Position numbers and translations under genes: made by a program. 64,000 nucleotides of DNA, taken from assembly GCF_002838835.1 (NCBI RefSeq), contig NZ_NHPP01000009.1, positions 62,001 through 126,000 of the forward strand. The letters are read 5' to 3'. Each line of letters begins with the position of its first letter. Position 1 is the stretch's first letter. This stretch comes from Siphonobacter sp. SORGH_AS_0500 (lineage in GTDB: Bacteria; Bacteroidota; Bacteroidia; Cytophagales; Spirosomataceae). Below are positions 1 through 8,624 of this stretch, piece by piece. Below the pieces are notes generated by a model. It was not told where the DNA came from, did not search any database, and saw only the letters and a program-made list of their open reading frames with translations.

Positions 1-1
1 T

Positions 2-214
2 AAATCTCATCATTATTCCATTAAAAGCTATAATAAGAGCTTTCTTCCTGAAGAACGTAAACTTACCTGGGTGAAAACACTCTGCTACCTGGGGGCTTTC
101 ATTAGCCTGATGGGGATTCCGCTATTACTATCCTACAACCTGCTAGGCCGACGTTACGGAAAAATTAATATCAAAATTGTCTGGCGTGATAGCCGAACCG
201 TGCGTATTTATTAA
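2..214 (+). CDS. C-terminal fragment of a membrane protein (cut by window start)
   Basis: An open frame enters from the left edge and stops at TAA 212-214, giving 70 residues. The fragment has a basic stretch, one hydrophobic segment (around residues 29-46, with YLGAFISLMGIPLLL) and a basic tail ending in RTVRIY. This suggests a membrane protein with a final transmembrane helix and a short cytoplasmic tail. I do not recognise the family; the start and most of the protein lie outside the window. Confidence 0.55.
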   Translation, partial: KSHHYSIKSYNKSFLPEERKLTWVKTLCYLGAFISLMGIPLLLSYNLLGRRYGKINIKIVWRDSRTVRIY

Positions 215-441
215 GCATAACTCCTGCACTCACGATCAGTACATACCCATTTACCATTAGGATGAGTCTCAAACCTGACCTTAACGGACCAATTCCAAGC
301 CTTGTTTGAAGGAAAAGCATGTTTAGTCCTTTGCTTAGCTCATTGCCAGCAGTTACTAGGCCTGTCAGACCAATTCTGTAATTCGACTCAATTACCTTCG
401 CTTTAAGAAATGAGTTTTCTTGTAAATCAGACGGATGATTT

Positions 442-486
442 CATGATAAGCTTGTGGTTGAAAGACTTTTTCTGAAGCTTATCATG
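442..486. repeat. 12-bp perfect inverted repeat
   Basis: CATGATAAGCTT at 442-453 is mirrored exactly by AAGCTTATCATG at 475-486 with a 21-base spacer. There is no T-run after it, so it is not a standard terminator. It could be an operator, an RNA hairpin or a relic of a mobile element end. Confidence 0.5.
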
Positions 487-570
487 GAAAAACTGTTATA
501 TTTTTTGATCTATTCTAGATGAGTAGGCTAGTACTATTGCTGCATGCTGGTTTATAAATCTATATCTACA

Positions 571-605
571 AAAAGCTCCTCTGGAGGATTTCCAGAGGAG
601 CTTTT
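571..605. terminator. Bidirectional intrinsic terminator
   Basis: A 15-bp perfect stem (AAAAGCTCCTCTGGA at 571-585, complement at 591-605) with a 5-base loop, flanked by A-runs and T-runs. It can serve the partial gene on the left and the S41 peptidase on the right, which converge on it. Confidence 0.75.
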
Positions 606-661
606 CATTAGCTGACTAATCTTTAAGAAATCTCAAGCAACTCATACAAAGAACACGAGGA

Positions 662-720
662 ATCAAATCATTTCAATGGGAACACATTCAATAAAAACAC
701 TACCATTGAAGTGATTTGAT
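662..720. repeat. 18-bp imperfect inverted repeat overlapping the S41 gene end
   Basis: The arms 662-679 and 703-720 are complementary at 17 of 18 positions, with a 23-base spacer. The right arm encodes the last residues of the S41 protein. It may act as a 3' hairpin for the minus-strand mRNA, but no T-run follows. Confidence 0.45.
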
Positions 721-1737
721 AAGTGCTCTAAAGTCTTTGTTACGGGGTAAAGTATAGGGAATATCTGGTACCAATTTATTTATTCTATTACGTCCAGCTG
801 GCCGAATCCATTCTTTGACTCCAAAACGTAGTTCCAATTGGCTATTTGGAAGCAGAGTTGAGTACATTTCACCAAAATGCGTTGGATGTCCGTTAATAGG
901 TGCCTCTCCTGCTAATAGTGCCATATTATTATCCTGCACCAGCGTTGCGAACATAATTGCACTAGAAAATGTTTCGGGCCCAATAATCACAACAACCTTC
1001 CCTTGGAACGGATTAGACACCTTCTCTGGAACCATTACTTTGGAGGGAAAGTGTAGGATCTCTCCCGGTAGGGCTTTTTGGTAATGCTCATCGCTTAACC
1101 CCCATGACGTTAATCTAGCTTGGTAGGCTTCACTTCTCCTCCAATTCATCGAATAAGTCTGGTAAGGTCTGCGATAAATATGATTGATTATCATATTGCC
1201 AACCGCTGACGCACCACCATCATTATTACTCACGTCAATTACAAGATGAGTAATCCCGTCTTGGTGAATGATAGCGAAAATACTATCAATACAACGTTTA
1301 TAGGTAGATAAATCCTGATTTCCTCGAGTCGCAAAAGAACGGGCAAAAATGTAACCTAAATGATTTACTCGCTTGTATGAAATATTAGTAACTACACTAT
1401 CAGCCCAGCTTGGAGCATTTTGACGGGAAGATGTATTACGAAGGGACACGGCTGCGTGCTCGTCACCCAAGGGCAGCAAAGCAGCCATAGCCTTTCGCTG
1501 GAACGCAGGTACAGATAATGGCTTATTTAATCCCACCTCTAAAGAATCAAGGTACGTTTTGTATTTTTCCTCATTGAGTTGGGTGAATGGATTGGCATGC
1601 ACATGAAATATTTCATTTCGGATAATATGCAAATCTTCAATCATAGCTTTTGGCGAAAGCAGCTTATCCTGTGCATTAGAAAGTGTGCTTCTCACAAAAA
1701 GTAAAATGAAATAGATTATAATTTTACTATCTGTCAT
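700..1737 (-). CDS. S41 family peptidase (secreted)
   Basis: A 345-residue protein starting at the ATG at 1737; the frame extends 7 codons further to a TTG, but the ATG is followed directly by a signal peptide (hydrophobic residues about 5-16, likely cut after SNA). The centre has the S41 (C-terminal processing peptidase) features: a HLVIDVSNNDGG strand-turn, and PETFSSA with the probable nucleophile at Ser258/Ser259. There is no PDZ domain, so it resembles the short Bacteroidota S41 members of unknown substrate. It likely acts in the periplasm or outside the cell. It is a lone gene with the terminator at 571-605 downstream. Confidence 0.8.
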   Translation of the reverse strand: MTDSKIIIYFILLFVRSTLSNAQDKLLSPKAMIEDLHIIRNEIFHVHANPFTQLNEEKYKTYLDSLEVGLNKPLSVPAFQRKAMAALLPLGDEHAAVSLRNTSSRQNAPSWADSVVTNISYKRVNHLGYIFARSFATRGNQDLSTYKRCIDSIFAIIHQDGITHLVIDVSNNDGGASAVGNMIINHIYRRPYQTYSMNWRRSEAYQARLTSWGLSDEHYQKALPGEILHFPSKVMVPEKVSNPFQGKVVVIIGPETFSSAIMFATLVQDNNMALLAGEAPINGHPTHFGEMYSTLLPNSQLELRFGVKEWIRPAGRNRINKLVPDIPYTLPRNKDFRALIKSLQW

Positions 1738-1844
1738 AAAACTAGAACAATTGACCAAAAGTGATTAACAATTAACAACATCGTTATACTGCTCTAATTA
1801 AAAGACATAATCTAAAACCAGATGTTGCATTAAGTATAAAAATC

Positions 1845-2198
1845 TTAGGCAATTACATCCTCTTCATTAGGCTTTAATTCGGCCTTGATCTGCTGAATAA
1901 TATACTTCTCTAACTTACTCAGGTATTGAAATTAGGCTGTGTATATTGATGAAATCTAATCGGCTCTCTTTTGAATCAGCGTACCACATTTGAGGACTGA
2001 CCTTATTAGCTTTTTCATAAGTTTTTATGGATAACTAAGTTAGCTTTTCTTTAACTAATGGCTAATTTTCAGTCTGTTAAGCTCAATAATAAACTCCATA
2101 AATCTTTGGCAAACTAGCGGGATTTATATCCCATAAACTGCCCATGCGAGACTGCGGATGAGAAAGTATTTTCAGTAAGAACTCTATTACATCCAAAA
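1845..2198 (-). pseudogene. Decayed gene, family unknown
   Basis: On the minus strand a protein-like frame can be followed from about 2198 to a stop at 1845. Readable stretches include LLKILSHPQSRMGSLWDI, VSPQMWYADSKESRLDF and YLSKLEKYIIQQIKAELK. They are separated by several in-frame stops (about 2030-2085) and one frameshift near 1921. The last stretch ends normally with PNEEDVIA and a stop. The composition is coding-like and very different from shadow frames. I do not recognise the family. Multiple lesions argue for true decay and not sequencing error. Confidence 0.4.
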
Positions 2199-2717
2199 TA
2201 AAAAACCTATTTCAGGAAGATACCCGCCAGTATCCAATGAAATAGGTTCGATATGAAATGTGCTGCTTGTCTGGCAAAGATACATAACTTTTGCCTGTAC
2301 ATCCAGAGGAGCATAACGTTTTGTAAACCTATTCTTAATGGGTTGGAAGTAAGGGTACTTGTATTCAGAAGTTACTGTTTAACCGGAAAGAACTGCGGAT
2401 CATTTCATTAGCCCTTTCTCAACTTAAAATCAGCATCCCTTTATTGACTAGAAACTTCCTGAAATTGAAGGTACTCCCAAAGGAAGCCATCCGCTGGCTT
2501 TGCAGCCAATACCGGGCTGTTTAGTTAAGAATCGCATATATAAAGCAAGTAGATGTTTTGCCCGGCAGAAAATGAGGTTTGGACGAAATTCACTACATGC
2601 TTTCTCCAGAGCAATGCTCCTGACATTCATGCCTCATCTCACAGAGAATATCTTATATTATACACTCCGAGCCCCTAGGTACGGTTCAAACCTATCGTAA
2701 AATAGTTTTAAAATTAT
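2199..2717. other. Intergenic region, one hairpin
   Basis: AACCTATTTC (2204-2213) pairs with GAAATAGGTT (2239-2248), and GATAC/GTATC form an inner stem. It lies at the 5' edge of the decayed gene, so it may be the terminator of whatever once lay to the right or a leader structure. The rest of the stretch shows no coding pattern I can support. Confidence 0.35.
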
Positions 2718-2748
2718 TTGTCAAGTATTTAACCATTTTTTACCTTTG
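2718..2748 (+). promoter_or_regulatory. Bacteroidota-type promoter of the efflux operon
   Basis: A TTG (-33 element, 2718-2720) is followed after 20 bases by TACCTTTG (-7 element, 2741-2748), matching the known Bacteroidota sigma-A pattern TTG-N17-23-TAnnTTTG. It sits directly upstream of the MarR operator palindrome. Confidence 0.6.
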
Positions 2749-2755
2749 TGCCGTT

Positions 2756-2779
2756 CTTAATCACACTAGTCTGATTAAG
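2756..2779 (+). promoter_or_regulatory. Palindromic MarR-type operator
   Basis: A 24-bp near-perfect palindrome: CTTAATCA and TGATTAAG flank a CACTAGTC core, with a single mismatched central pair of positions. It begins 8 bases after the -7 element and ends 4 bases before the marR ATG, so it covers the likely transcription start. A MarR dimer bound here would block initiation, giving autorepression of the whole operon. Size and symmetry are typical for MarR sites. Confidence 0.65.
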
Positions 2780-2783
2780 TTTG

Positions 2784-3254
2784 ATGACGACAGCCATGAA
2801 AGAGGTTACAACTGAAGAATCCATTGATTTAGCCCGGCACTACTTTAAGACGTCCTCGCTGGCTACGATGGCTTTTCGCAATTTCATTCAGCAGAAGTTT
2901 AAGAAGGAACAGAAGGATCTCACCTTTGAAATGCTGCAAGTATTGTATCATTTAAACGAGAATGAAGGCTCTAATCAGCAAGAGATCGCCAATGCTACCG
3001 TAAAGGATAAAGCCAGTTTAACCTATCTCATTGATAATCTGGTAAAGCGTGGTTTGGTGCATCGCCAGGAAGACGAACAGGATCGTAGAAATAAGCGTAT
3101 CTACCTGACCGCTCAAGGAAGCGAGCTTTTGAATTCAACGATTATCCCCTGGTCAGAAGAAATGTATTCCATTGCCATGAAAGACGTTTCAGCCTATGAA
3201 ATTCAACTGGTTATCAACGTTTTGTCAAAAATTACTCGTAATTTATCAGAGTAG
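2784..3254 (+). CDS. MarR family transcriptional regulator
   Basis: A 156-residue winged-helix regulator. An N-terminal helix (about residues 10-35) is followed by the HTH segment around SNQQEIANATVKDKASLTYL and by the wing with EDEQDRRNKRIYLT, the basic D-x-R-x4-hydrophobic pattern of MarR. It is the first gene of the efflux operon and lies just behind a palindromic operator, so it probably represses itself and tolC-hlyD-mfs until a drug-like ligand binds. A TTG at 2781 is also possible as a start, but the ATG at 2784 is preferred. The tolC gene follows after 75 bases. Confidence 0.88.
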   Translation: MTTAMKEVTTEESIDLARHYFKTSSLATMAFRNFIQQKFKKEQKDLTFEMLQVLYHLNENEGSNQQEIANATVKDKASLTYLIDNLVKRGLVHRQEDEQDRRNKRIYLTAQGSELLNSTIIPWSEEMYSIAMKDVSAYEIQLVINVLSKITRNLSE

Positions 3255-3329
3255 TTTTTTTGACATAATAGTTAAATACTTTACAGTATATATCTAAAAC
3301 ATTTAGTTCTTTACTTTCCATTCATACTC

Positions 3330-4646
3330 ATGACCTTTTACCGATATTTTTGTGGAGCGGCGTTCGTTTTGCTTTCTCTTCATTCGCAGGCTCAGCGGGT
3401 AATTCCGCTTCAGGAAGCCGTTCTGTTGGCTCTCCAAAACAATGCGACCCTTCGACTCTCGACCGATCGCATTGCTCTCGCTGATGCTAAATTCAGGCAA
3501 GTCAAGGAGAAGTCCTTACCTCAGGTTGGTTCTTCCCTGCAAGTAAGCCGTTTATCCGTCCTCGCTCCCTTTGAGCTTTCGATGGGTGGACCCGAACCCG
3601 CCTTTGCCCTGCCCCCTTCTTCCTTCTGGGCTACCATCGGCCTGGTTTCAGCCAGTAAAGAAATATTCAGCGGTTTTGCGGAAAAATCAGCCCATAAATC
3701 CGCTGAACTTCTCACCGAAGCGACCCGTCTGGATGCCGAAAAAGATCGCCGGGAAATTGAATACGGAGTTGTTGCTTCCTATTACAACATCTATAAGATC
3801 ATAAAGTCCGCTCAGATTCTTGAAGAGAATATGAAACTACTGGATCGAAAAGAACAGGAAGTTCAAAATATGCTTCGGGAAGGGGTACTGACTTCTAATG
3901 AATTACTCAAGATTCAATTACAAAAAAGTAACCTCGAACTCTCGAAGGTAGATGTGGCGAATGCTCAGAAAACGGCCCTTTTCAATCTGGCGACCCTTCT
4001 GGGCCTATCCGAAGAAGTTGCCGTTGATACCACGTTAGCTTTGGGCAAACAAGTGCATGGAAAAGCTCTGGAACTGATCGAACAAGCTCAGACTACCCGG
4101 CCAGAACTCAAAGCGAATGCCGTTCGCATGAAAGTTGCCGAGAACGCCCTCATTCAGACCAGAAGTATCCTTTATCCCCACGTAGATGCGTCGGCCATGT
4201 ACATTTACCTAAATCCCAATAAAAACGTAATTCCGGCTTCCCATACCTTCTTACAGGCTCTTAATCTGGGGGTTTCGGTTAAGTACAGTATTTCCTCCCT
4301 GTATGCCTCGAAGGGCCGTATTCAGGAAGCTAAACTCAATATTGCTCAGGCTCAACACGGCAATCAAATCCAGCAGGAACAGATTCGAAATGAAGTCTTT
4401 GGACTTTATACCGCGAATGAAACAGCTCTGGAAAAAGTACACGTTTCGGAAAAGGCCCTGGCTCAGGCGGATCGGAGCTACCAGTTGACAGATTCCAAGT
4501 TTAGAAATGGCCTGTTACTTTCCAGTGACCTGCTCGAAGCCCAGTCGCTCCTGCTTCAGTCTCAGCTCAACTTACTAAGTAGCCGGGTAGACGCCCAGCT
4601 TAATTATTACAAACTCCAGAAAGCCTTAGGCAATCCCATCCAATAA
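3330..4646 (+). CDS. TolC family outer membrane efflux protein
   Basis: A 438-residue protein with a signal peptide (residues 1-21, ending SQAQ) followed by the two long alpha-helical OEP repeats typical of TolC-like channels. Coiled-coil stretches occur around residues 165-200 (AQILEENMKLLDRKEQEV) and in the C-terminal half. The family forms the trimeric outer membrane exit duct for tripartite pumps. HlyD and MFS partners follow 19 bases downstream, so this operon encodes a complete EmrAB-TolC type exporter. Confidence 0.9.
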   Translation: MTFYRYFCGAAFVLLSLHSQAQRVIPLQEAVLLALQNNATLRLSTDRIALADAKFRQVKEKSLPQVGSSLQVSRLSVLAPFELSMGGPEPAFALPPSSFWATIGLVSASKEIFSGFAEKSAHKSAELLTEATRLDAEKDRREIEYGVVASYYNIYKIIKSAQILEENMKLLDRKEQEVQNMLREGVLTSNELLKIQLQKSNLELSKVDVANAQKTALFNLATLLGLSEEVAVDTTLALGKQVHGKALELIEQAQTTRPELKANAVRMKVAENALIQTRSILYPHVDASAMYIYLNPNKNVIPASHTFLQALNLGVSVKYSISSLYASKGRIQEAKLNIAQAQHGNQIQQEQIRNEVFGLYTANETALEKVHVSEKALAQADRSYQLTDSKFRNGLLLSSDLLEAQSLLLQSQLNLLSSRVDAQLNYYKLQKALGNPIQ

Positions 4647-4665
4647 TTCTATTTCAATAGCATTT

Positions 4666-5751
4666 ATGAGCACTAAAACAGCGGCCCCTACGGAGGGTCA
4701 TACCCATAAAAAAACCAGAAAAGTGAAGGTAGGCCAACTACTAACGAACGTTATTCTTGTGGCCTGCATTGGCGGGGGAGCCTACTGGGCTCACGATCAT
4801 TTTGCCCGTTTTGAAGCTAATGAAGTGACTAACGATGCCCAGGTAGAAGAATTTATTAATCCCATCAATTCCCGAATCGGCGGATATATTAAATCCATCC
4901 GCTTTACGGAGCACCAGGCCGTTAAAAAAGGCGATACACTCGTAGTCATTGATGATCGGGAACTTAAGATTCAGGTTGCTCAGGCCGAAGCGGCCTATCT
5001 GGAGGCTCAGGCTGGCCAGGGTGTCACTAATTCCAGCATCAACACGGTTCGTAATAATACCTCTGTAGCCGATGCGAACCTGGCTGAAATGAAAGTTCGG
5101 CTGGCCAATGCCGAGCAAAACTACAATCGCTATGTTAATCTGTTAAAAGATGAATCGGTAAGCCGCCAGCAATTTGAAATGGTAAGCACGGAATATGAAG
5201 CCATGAAAGCGAAGTACAAAGCTCTGCTTACGCAACGACAAAGTACTGAGCTGGCCACTTCGGAAGTAAGTAAACGCTTAACCGTAAATGCCGCAGGCAT
5301 CAAACGGGCTCAGGCCGCTCTGGACATGGCTCGGTTGAACCTAAGCTATACCGTTATTACTGCTCCTTACGACGGGTACGTAGGTCGCCGTACGCTTCAG
5401 GAGGGCCAACTGATTCAGCCGGGGCAGGCCCTGGTTTCCATCGTTCGCGACGATCAGAAATGGATCACTGCCAATTACAAGGAAACGCAGATGAGTCATT
5501 TACGTATAGGACAATCCGTTAATATAAAAGTTGATGCTCTGGAGGGAAAGAACTTTAAGGGTACCGTAACAGCCATTGCTCAGGCTACGGGTTCTAAATT
5601 CTCACTGGTACCTACGGATAATTCAACGGGCAATTTTGTGAAGGTGCAACAGCGAATTCCCGTGCGAATTGATTTAGAAGGAAATTCATCCGAAGACCTA
5701 AAATTGCTAAGGGCGGGCATGAACGTAGAAGTTGAAGCGAAAAAATTATGA
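4666..5751 (+). CDS. HlyD/EmrA family periplasmic adaptor
   Basis: A 361-residue membrane fusion protein. One N-terminal transmembrane helix (residues about 26-45) is followed by a biotinyl-lipoyl half-motif (INSRIGGYIKSIRFTEHQAVKKGD), a helical hairpin (about 100-200), the second lipoyl half (VITAPYDGYVGRRTLQEGQL) and a beta-barrel. It bridges the inner membrane MFS pump to TolC. Its stop codon overlaps the start of the MFS gene by 4 bases, indicating translational coupling. Confidence 0.9.
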   Translation: MSTKTAAPTEGHTHKKTRKVKVGQLLTNVILVACIGGGAYWAHDHFARFEANEVTNDAQVEEFINPINSRIGGYIKSIRFTEHQAVKKGDTLVVIDDRELKIQVAQAEAAYLEAQAGQGVTNSSINTVRNNTSVADANLAEMKVRLANAEQNYNRYVNLLKDESVSRQQFEMVSTEYEAMKAKYKALLTQRQSTELATSEVSKRLTVNAAGIKRAQAALDMARLNLSYTVITAPYDGYVGRRTLQEGQLIQPGQALVSIVRDDQKWITANYKETQMSHLRIGQSVNIKVDALEGKNFKGTVTAIAQATGSKFSLVPTDNSTGNFVKVQQRIPVRIDLEGNSSEDLKLLRAGMNVEVEAKKL

Positions 5752-7355
5752 AAAGTCCCTTTCATGCGTGGCTTCCTAAACCATTGATTCCCCTGGGAGT
5801 ACTCATCCTTTTGATGCCTACCCTGGCTCTAAGCGGCGTATACCCTGCGAATACGGCGGATATGGTGGGAGGATTAGGAACCTTGAGTGAATATTTCATG
5901 ATGGCTAATTACGCGGCCACCATTGGAATGTTTTGTGCCTATCCCATCATGCTTAAAGTAAAAGGGTATTGGAATTCAAGAACCATCTTACTTGTTTCCT
6001 TTACTGCTACGCTTCTGTTAAGCGTCGTATGTGCGGAAACGACTTATCCCGAAGTCATCGTAGCTGCGAGTCTGCTGATCGGATTTTTTAAGATGTTTGC
6101 GATGATTGAGCTCATCATTCCGATCATGTTTATGATTAGCCCCGGCGGAGATCGGGCCCGATTTTATACCTTCTTTTACCCCATTTCCATTGGTATCGGC
6201 CAGGTTTCTGCGTATGTAACCGCCTTCATTTCATATGAGTATGGCTGGTCTTACGTCTATTACGTGATGGTCATTGCGAGTCTGGTTTGTCTGGCATTTA
6301 CGCTTTTGCTGTATCATAATGATCCCTTAGAAAAGCGAATTCCCATCGAAAACATAGACGGTTTAAGCCTATTGCTATTAAGTGTCAGCCTCATGCTGGC
6401 TAACTACGTGCTTTGTTTTGCCCGTTATGAGAACTGGAGTGACTCTCTGCTGATTCAGGGGGCCAGTATTGGATTTATCATTACACTTCTGGGGTTCGTC
6501 AGCCGGCAGAATTCCCTCACGCATCCCCTTTTAGACTTATCCGTTTTAAAGAGTAAAAATGTACGTCTGGCTTTGTTTCTCATTTTCGTGATGGGAATCT
6601 TTTTTGCCAGTAGCAGTTTGCAAAGTGCGATTACCAGTGGAATTCTTCGCTACGATGCGATGACTTCGGCTCAGCTCAATTTATGGATGTTACCGGGCGT
6701 ATTTCTGGGCGGCGTTATCTGCTTTATCTGGTTTAACTATCAGGGAGGTTTTAAAGGCATTATTCTTCTGGGGTTCGCAGCCTTTACCTTGTATCACGTC
6801 ATCTTATATCTTACAGTCAGTCCAGACATGGGATTAAAGGACTTCCATATAGCTCTGATTGCTAAGGGTATAGGTATGATTCTTCTGTTTGTAGGTTTAG
6901 GGCTTTATCAGGCCAATAAAATGACCATGGTCGGTATGATTAATAGCGGAGCTTTGATGATTGCGATTCGTTCCTTCGTGGGTCCCGCCTTATTCTCTGC
7001 CGTCTATGCCTTTGCTCTTTATCAGGGCCAACAGCAACACCTGGTTGATCTGGCTGGTAAAATGGATGCTTTAGATCCCCAGGTAACGGCTCGCTATATG
7101 GCCGCCCGTCAATCGGGTTTGAGCCAGGGAACGGAAGTAGCCCAGATCATGGGAGCCAGAGCCCTGTCCGGCAGCGTTCAGGTGCAGGCAATTCTGGTAA
7201 CCGTTAAAGAATGGATGGGCTTTATTTCCATAGCGGGATTCGTCACGCTGGCCTTCGTAAGCCTCAGAAGTTTCCAACCTGTCAATAAACGTCGGCTCGT
7301 GAATCTCAGAAGAAGGTGGCGGCGACTGGCTCCCATTCCCTATCCGATTCCTTAA
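5748..7355 (+). CDS. MFS multidrug transporter, DHA2/EmrB-like
   Basis: A 535-residue polytopic protein with about 14 hydrophobic segments, the size and topology of the DHA2 (14-TMS) drug:H+ antiporters. It overlaps the hlyD stop by 4 bases, as in emrAB operons. The canonical MFS loop 2-3 motif is weak, as is common in the Bacteroidota members of this group. The tail is strongly basic. Substrate cannot be told from the sequence. The second MarR gene begins at the very next base after its stop. Confidence 0.85.
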   Translation: MKSPFHAWLPKPLIPLGVLILLMPTLALSGVYPANTADMVGGLGTLSEYFMMANYAATIGMFCAYPIMLKVKGYWNSRTILLVSFTATLLLSVVCAETTYPEVIVAASLLIGFFKMFAMIELIIPIMFMISPGGDRARFYTFFYPISIGIGQVSAYVTAFISYEYGWSYVYYVMVIASLVCLAFTLLLYHNDPLEKRIPIENIDGLSLLLLSVSLMLANYVLCFARYENWSDSLLIQGASIGFIITLLGFVSRQNSLTHPLLDLSVLKSKNVRLALFLIFVMGIFFASSSLQSAITSGILRYDAMTSAQLNLWMLPGVFLGGVICFIWFNYQGGFKGIILLGFAAFTLYHVILYLTVSPDMGLKDFHIALIAKGIGMILLFVGLGLYQANKMTMVGMINSGALMIAIRSFVGPALFSAVYAFALYQGQQQHLVDLAGKMDALDPQVTARYMAARQSGLSQGTEVAQIMGARALSGSVQVQAILVTVKEWMGFISIAGFVTLAFVSLRSFQPVNKRRLVNLRRRWRRLAPIPYPIP

Positions 7356-7814
7356 ATGCATACTCCTATGGTAGTTAATTCCTTCACGAAAAGTGACAAA
7401 GAAATGTGGGCCTTTCTGTTTGTATTGGGAAGAGCAAAACAGAATTTAATCCATCAATTGGAAAGAAGCCTTGCCGAAAAAGGCCATGAAAACATAAAAA
7501 TTCGGCAATGGCTTACGTTAATTTCGATTGATGAAGGCATGAGTGTGAAAGAATTAGCTGCCAGCAGGGGCATATCCAAACAGGCAGCCAGTAAAATCTG
7601 TGAAGAGCTGGCTCAACGGGCTTACCTCTGTTTAAAGCCAGCCCCTACCGATGCCAGAGTCCTGCAAATTAAATTCACTATCAAAGGACGTAGAGCCGTG
7701 CGAGCAGGCTTTAACAAATTAAACGAGTTAAAAGAGCTGCTTTCAACTCAATGTGACGAACACGTCTACCAGCAGATTATACAACTTTTGATAACGATTA
7801 ATAATTGGAAGTAA
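7356..7814 (+). CDS. Second MarR-like winged-helix regulator
   Basis: A 152-residue protein with the MarR layout: N-terminal helix (KEMWAFLFVLGRAKQNLI), HTH with MSVKELAASRGISKQAAS, and a wing with a DARVLQIKFTIKGRR segment. It abuts the MFS stop codon without a gap, so it is the last gene of the efflux operon. An ATG at 7371 is an alternative start. It is clearly divergent from the first MarR, so it is not a recent duplicate. It may give a second input to pump control or regulate something else in trans. Confidence 0.78.
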   Translation: MHTPMVVNSFTKSDKEMWAFLFVLGRAKQNLIHQLERSLAEKGHENIKIRQWLTLISIDEGMSVKELAASRGISKQAASKICEELAQRAYLCLKPAPTDARVLQIKFTIKGRRAVRAGFNKLNELKELLSTQCDEHVYQQIIQLLITINNWK

Positions 7815-8624
7815 GTTTTTAGAATGTCTTACTAATGGTTCATTAATTCTGCTGTAGCATTCGGTAAAATTCTCCAATGAATGATTTGTTGAACTAAGCC
7901 GATCCTCTACTGCGTTGCCATCCTATTGGTGATTCTATCATCTGCGAATACACCGACGAAATAAACGGCAGAAGAATTCCTTCTCTACAAGTCCAACGAT
8001 CTTTATACCATGCCTATGATTATGGCCTGTATCCTCATGATTTTAGGACATAATCCATTCAAAAATAAACCCTTACGAATTAAATCCTAGCTGCTTCGCC
8101 ATTGCCCTTCACAACCAATTTATACGTCTTTTCTTCAGTAAGCCGGATTAACTAGATAAGCGAATTCACCCTTGTTTTTCATCCCGAAGTATTGCGGAAT
8201 TAGTGAAAATCACAACTGGAAACGAAGCAAGCAACTGTTCGTGCATTGCTTCTTTAGATACCGCTCCTGAGTATCATCGAATAGCCAGATCAGTAAAGAA
8301 TCCTCTGCCGATTTAGCTACAACCCTCCACTTCCATTGAAATTTCTTTCCTGACGAGATTTAGAATGACCTCTTTCCCAAAATGGGCCTCTCTTTTGACC
8401 GAAAAAGCTCCTCTACAAGTCTTTTACATTTTCTTATTTTGTACAATAAGAAGTTACGCTTTAATGATTTCAATACCATCGCCAAAACTATCTCTTCATG
8501 TTATGAAATCTCCACCTAACCACCCCATCCCGCTGATCCATCTGATCTGGTCTTATAGACAAAACGTATTACCTCTCTCTCCAAAACGTATTCTGTAAAA
8601 CCTGTATTTTAAACCTCTTCACGT
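7815..8624. other. Gene-poor region with decayed coding remnants
   Basis: No intact gene is seen in 810 bases. The minus strand from about 8345 to 8088 carries a decayed gene (separate entry). A plus-strand frame (7893-8090) with one in-frame stop reads like a small membrane segment (MPMIMACILMILGHNPF), but it may be a shadow of the minus-strand remnant. The open frame at 8365-8598 has no protein-like composition. Confidence 0.35.
8088..8345 (-). pseudogene. Decayed gene, family unknown
   Basis: Read on the minus strand, coding-like segments follow each other in different frames: FQWKWRVVAKSAEDSLLIWL, KEAMHEQLLASFPVVIF and TNSAILRDEK, GEFAYLVNPAY, then TEEKTYKLVVKGNGEAA. At least three frameshifts are needed to join them. 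Each segment looks like a real globular protein. I cannot name the family and the ends are unclear. Decay is more likely than sequencing error given the number of lesions. Confidence 0.33.

Larger units (their letters stand above)
215..699. other. Intergenic region with two inverted repeats and a terminator
   Basis: No convincing gene is seen in these 485 bases. They hold a 12-bp inverted repeat (442-486), a strong terminator hairpin (571-605) and the left arm of an 18-bp inverted repeat (662-679) whose right arm lies in the end of the S41 peptidase gene. Confidence 0.5.

Noticed and set aside
2448-2700. Short open frames on both strands upstream of the MarR promoter
   Set aside because: Composition is not protein-like, and the two overlap each other; neither has a promoter or partner.
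7893-8090. Plus-strand frame reading like a small membrane protein with one in-frame stop
   Set aside because: The hydrophobic reading could be a shadow of the decayed minus-strand gene in the same region, and no start or family is evident.
8365-8598. 77-codon open frame
   Set aside because: No recognisable pattern, low coding likelihood, and it precedes the T9SS gene without any link.
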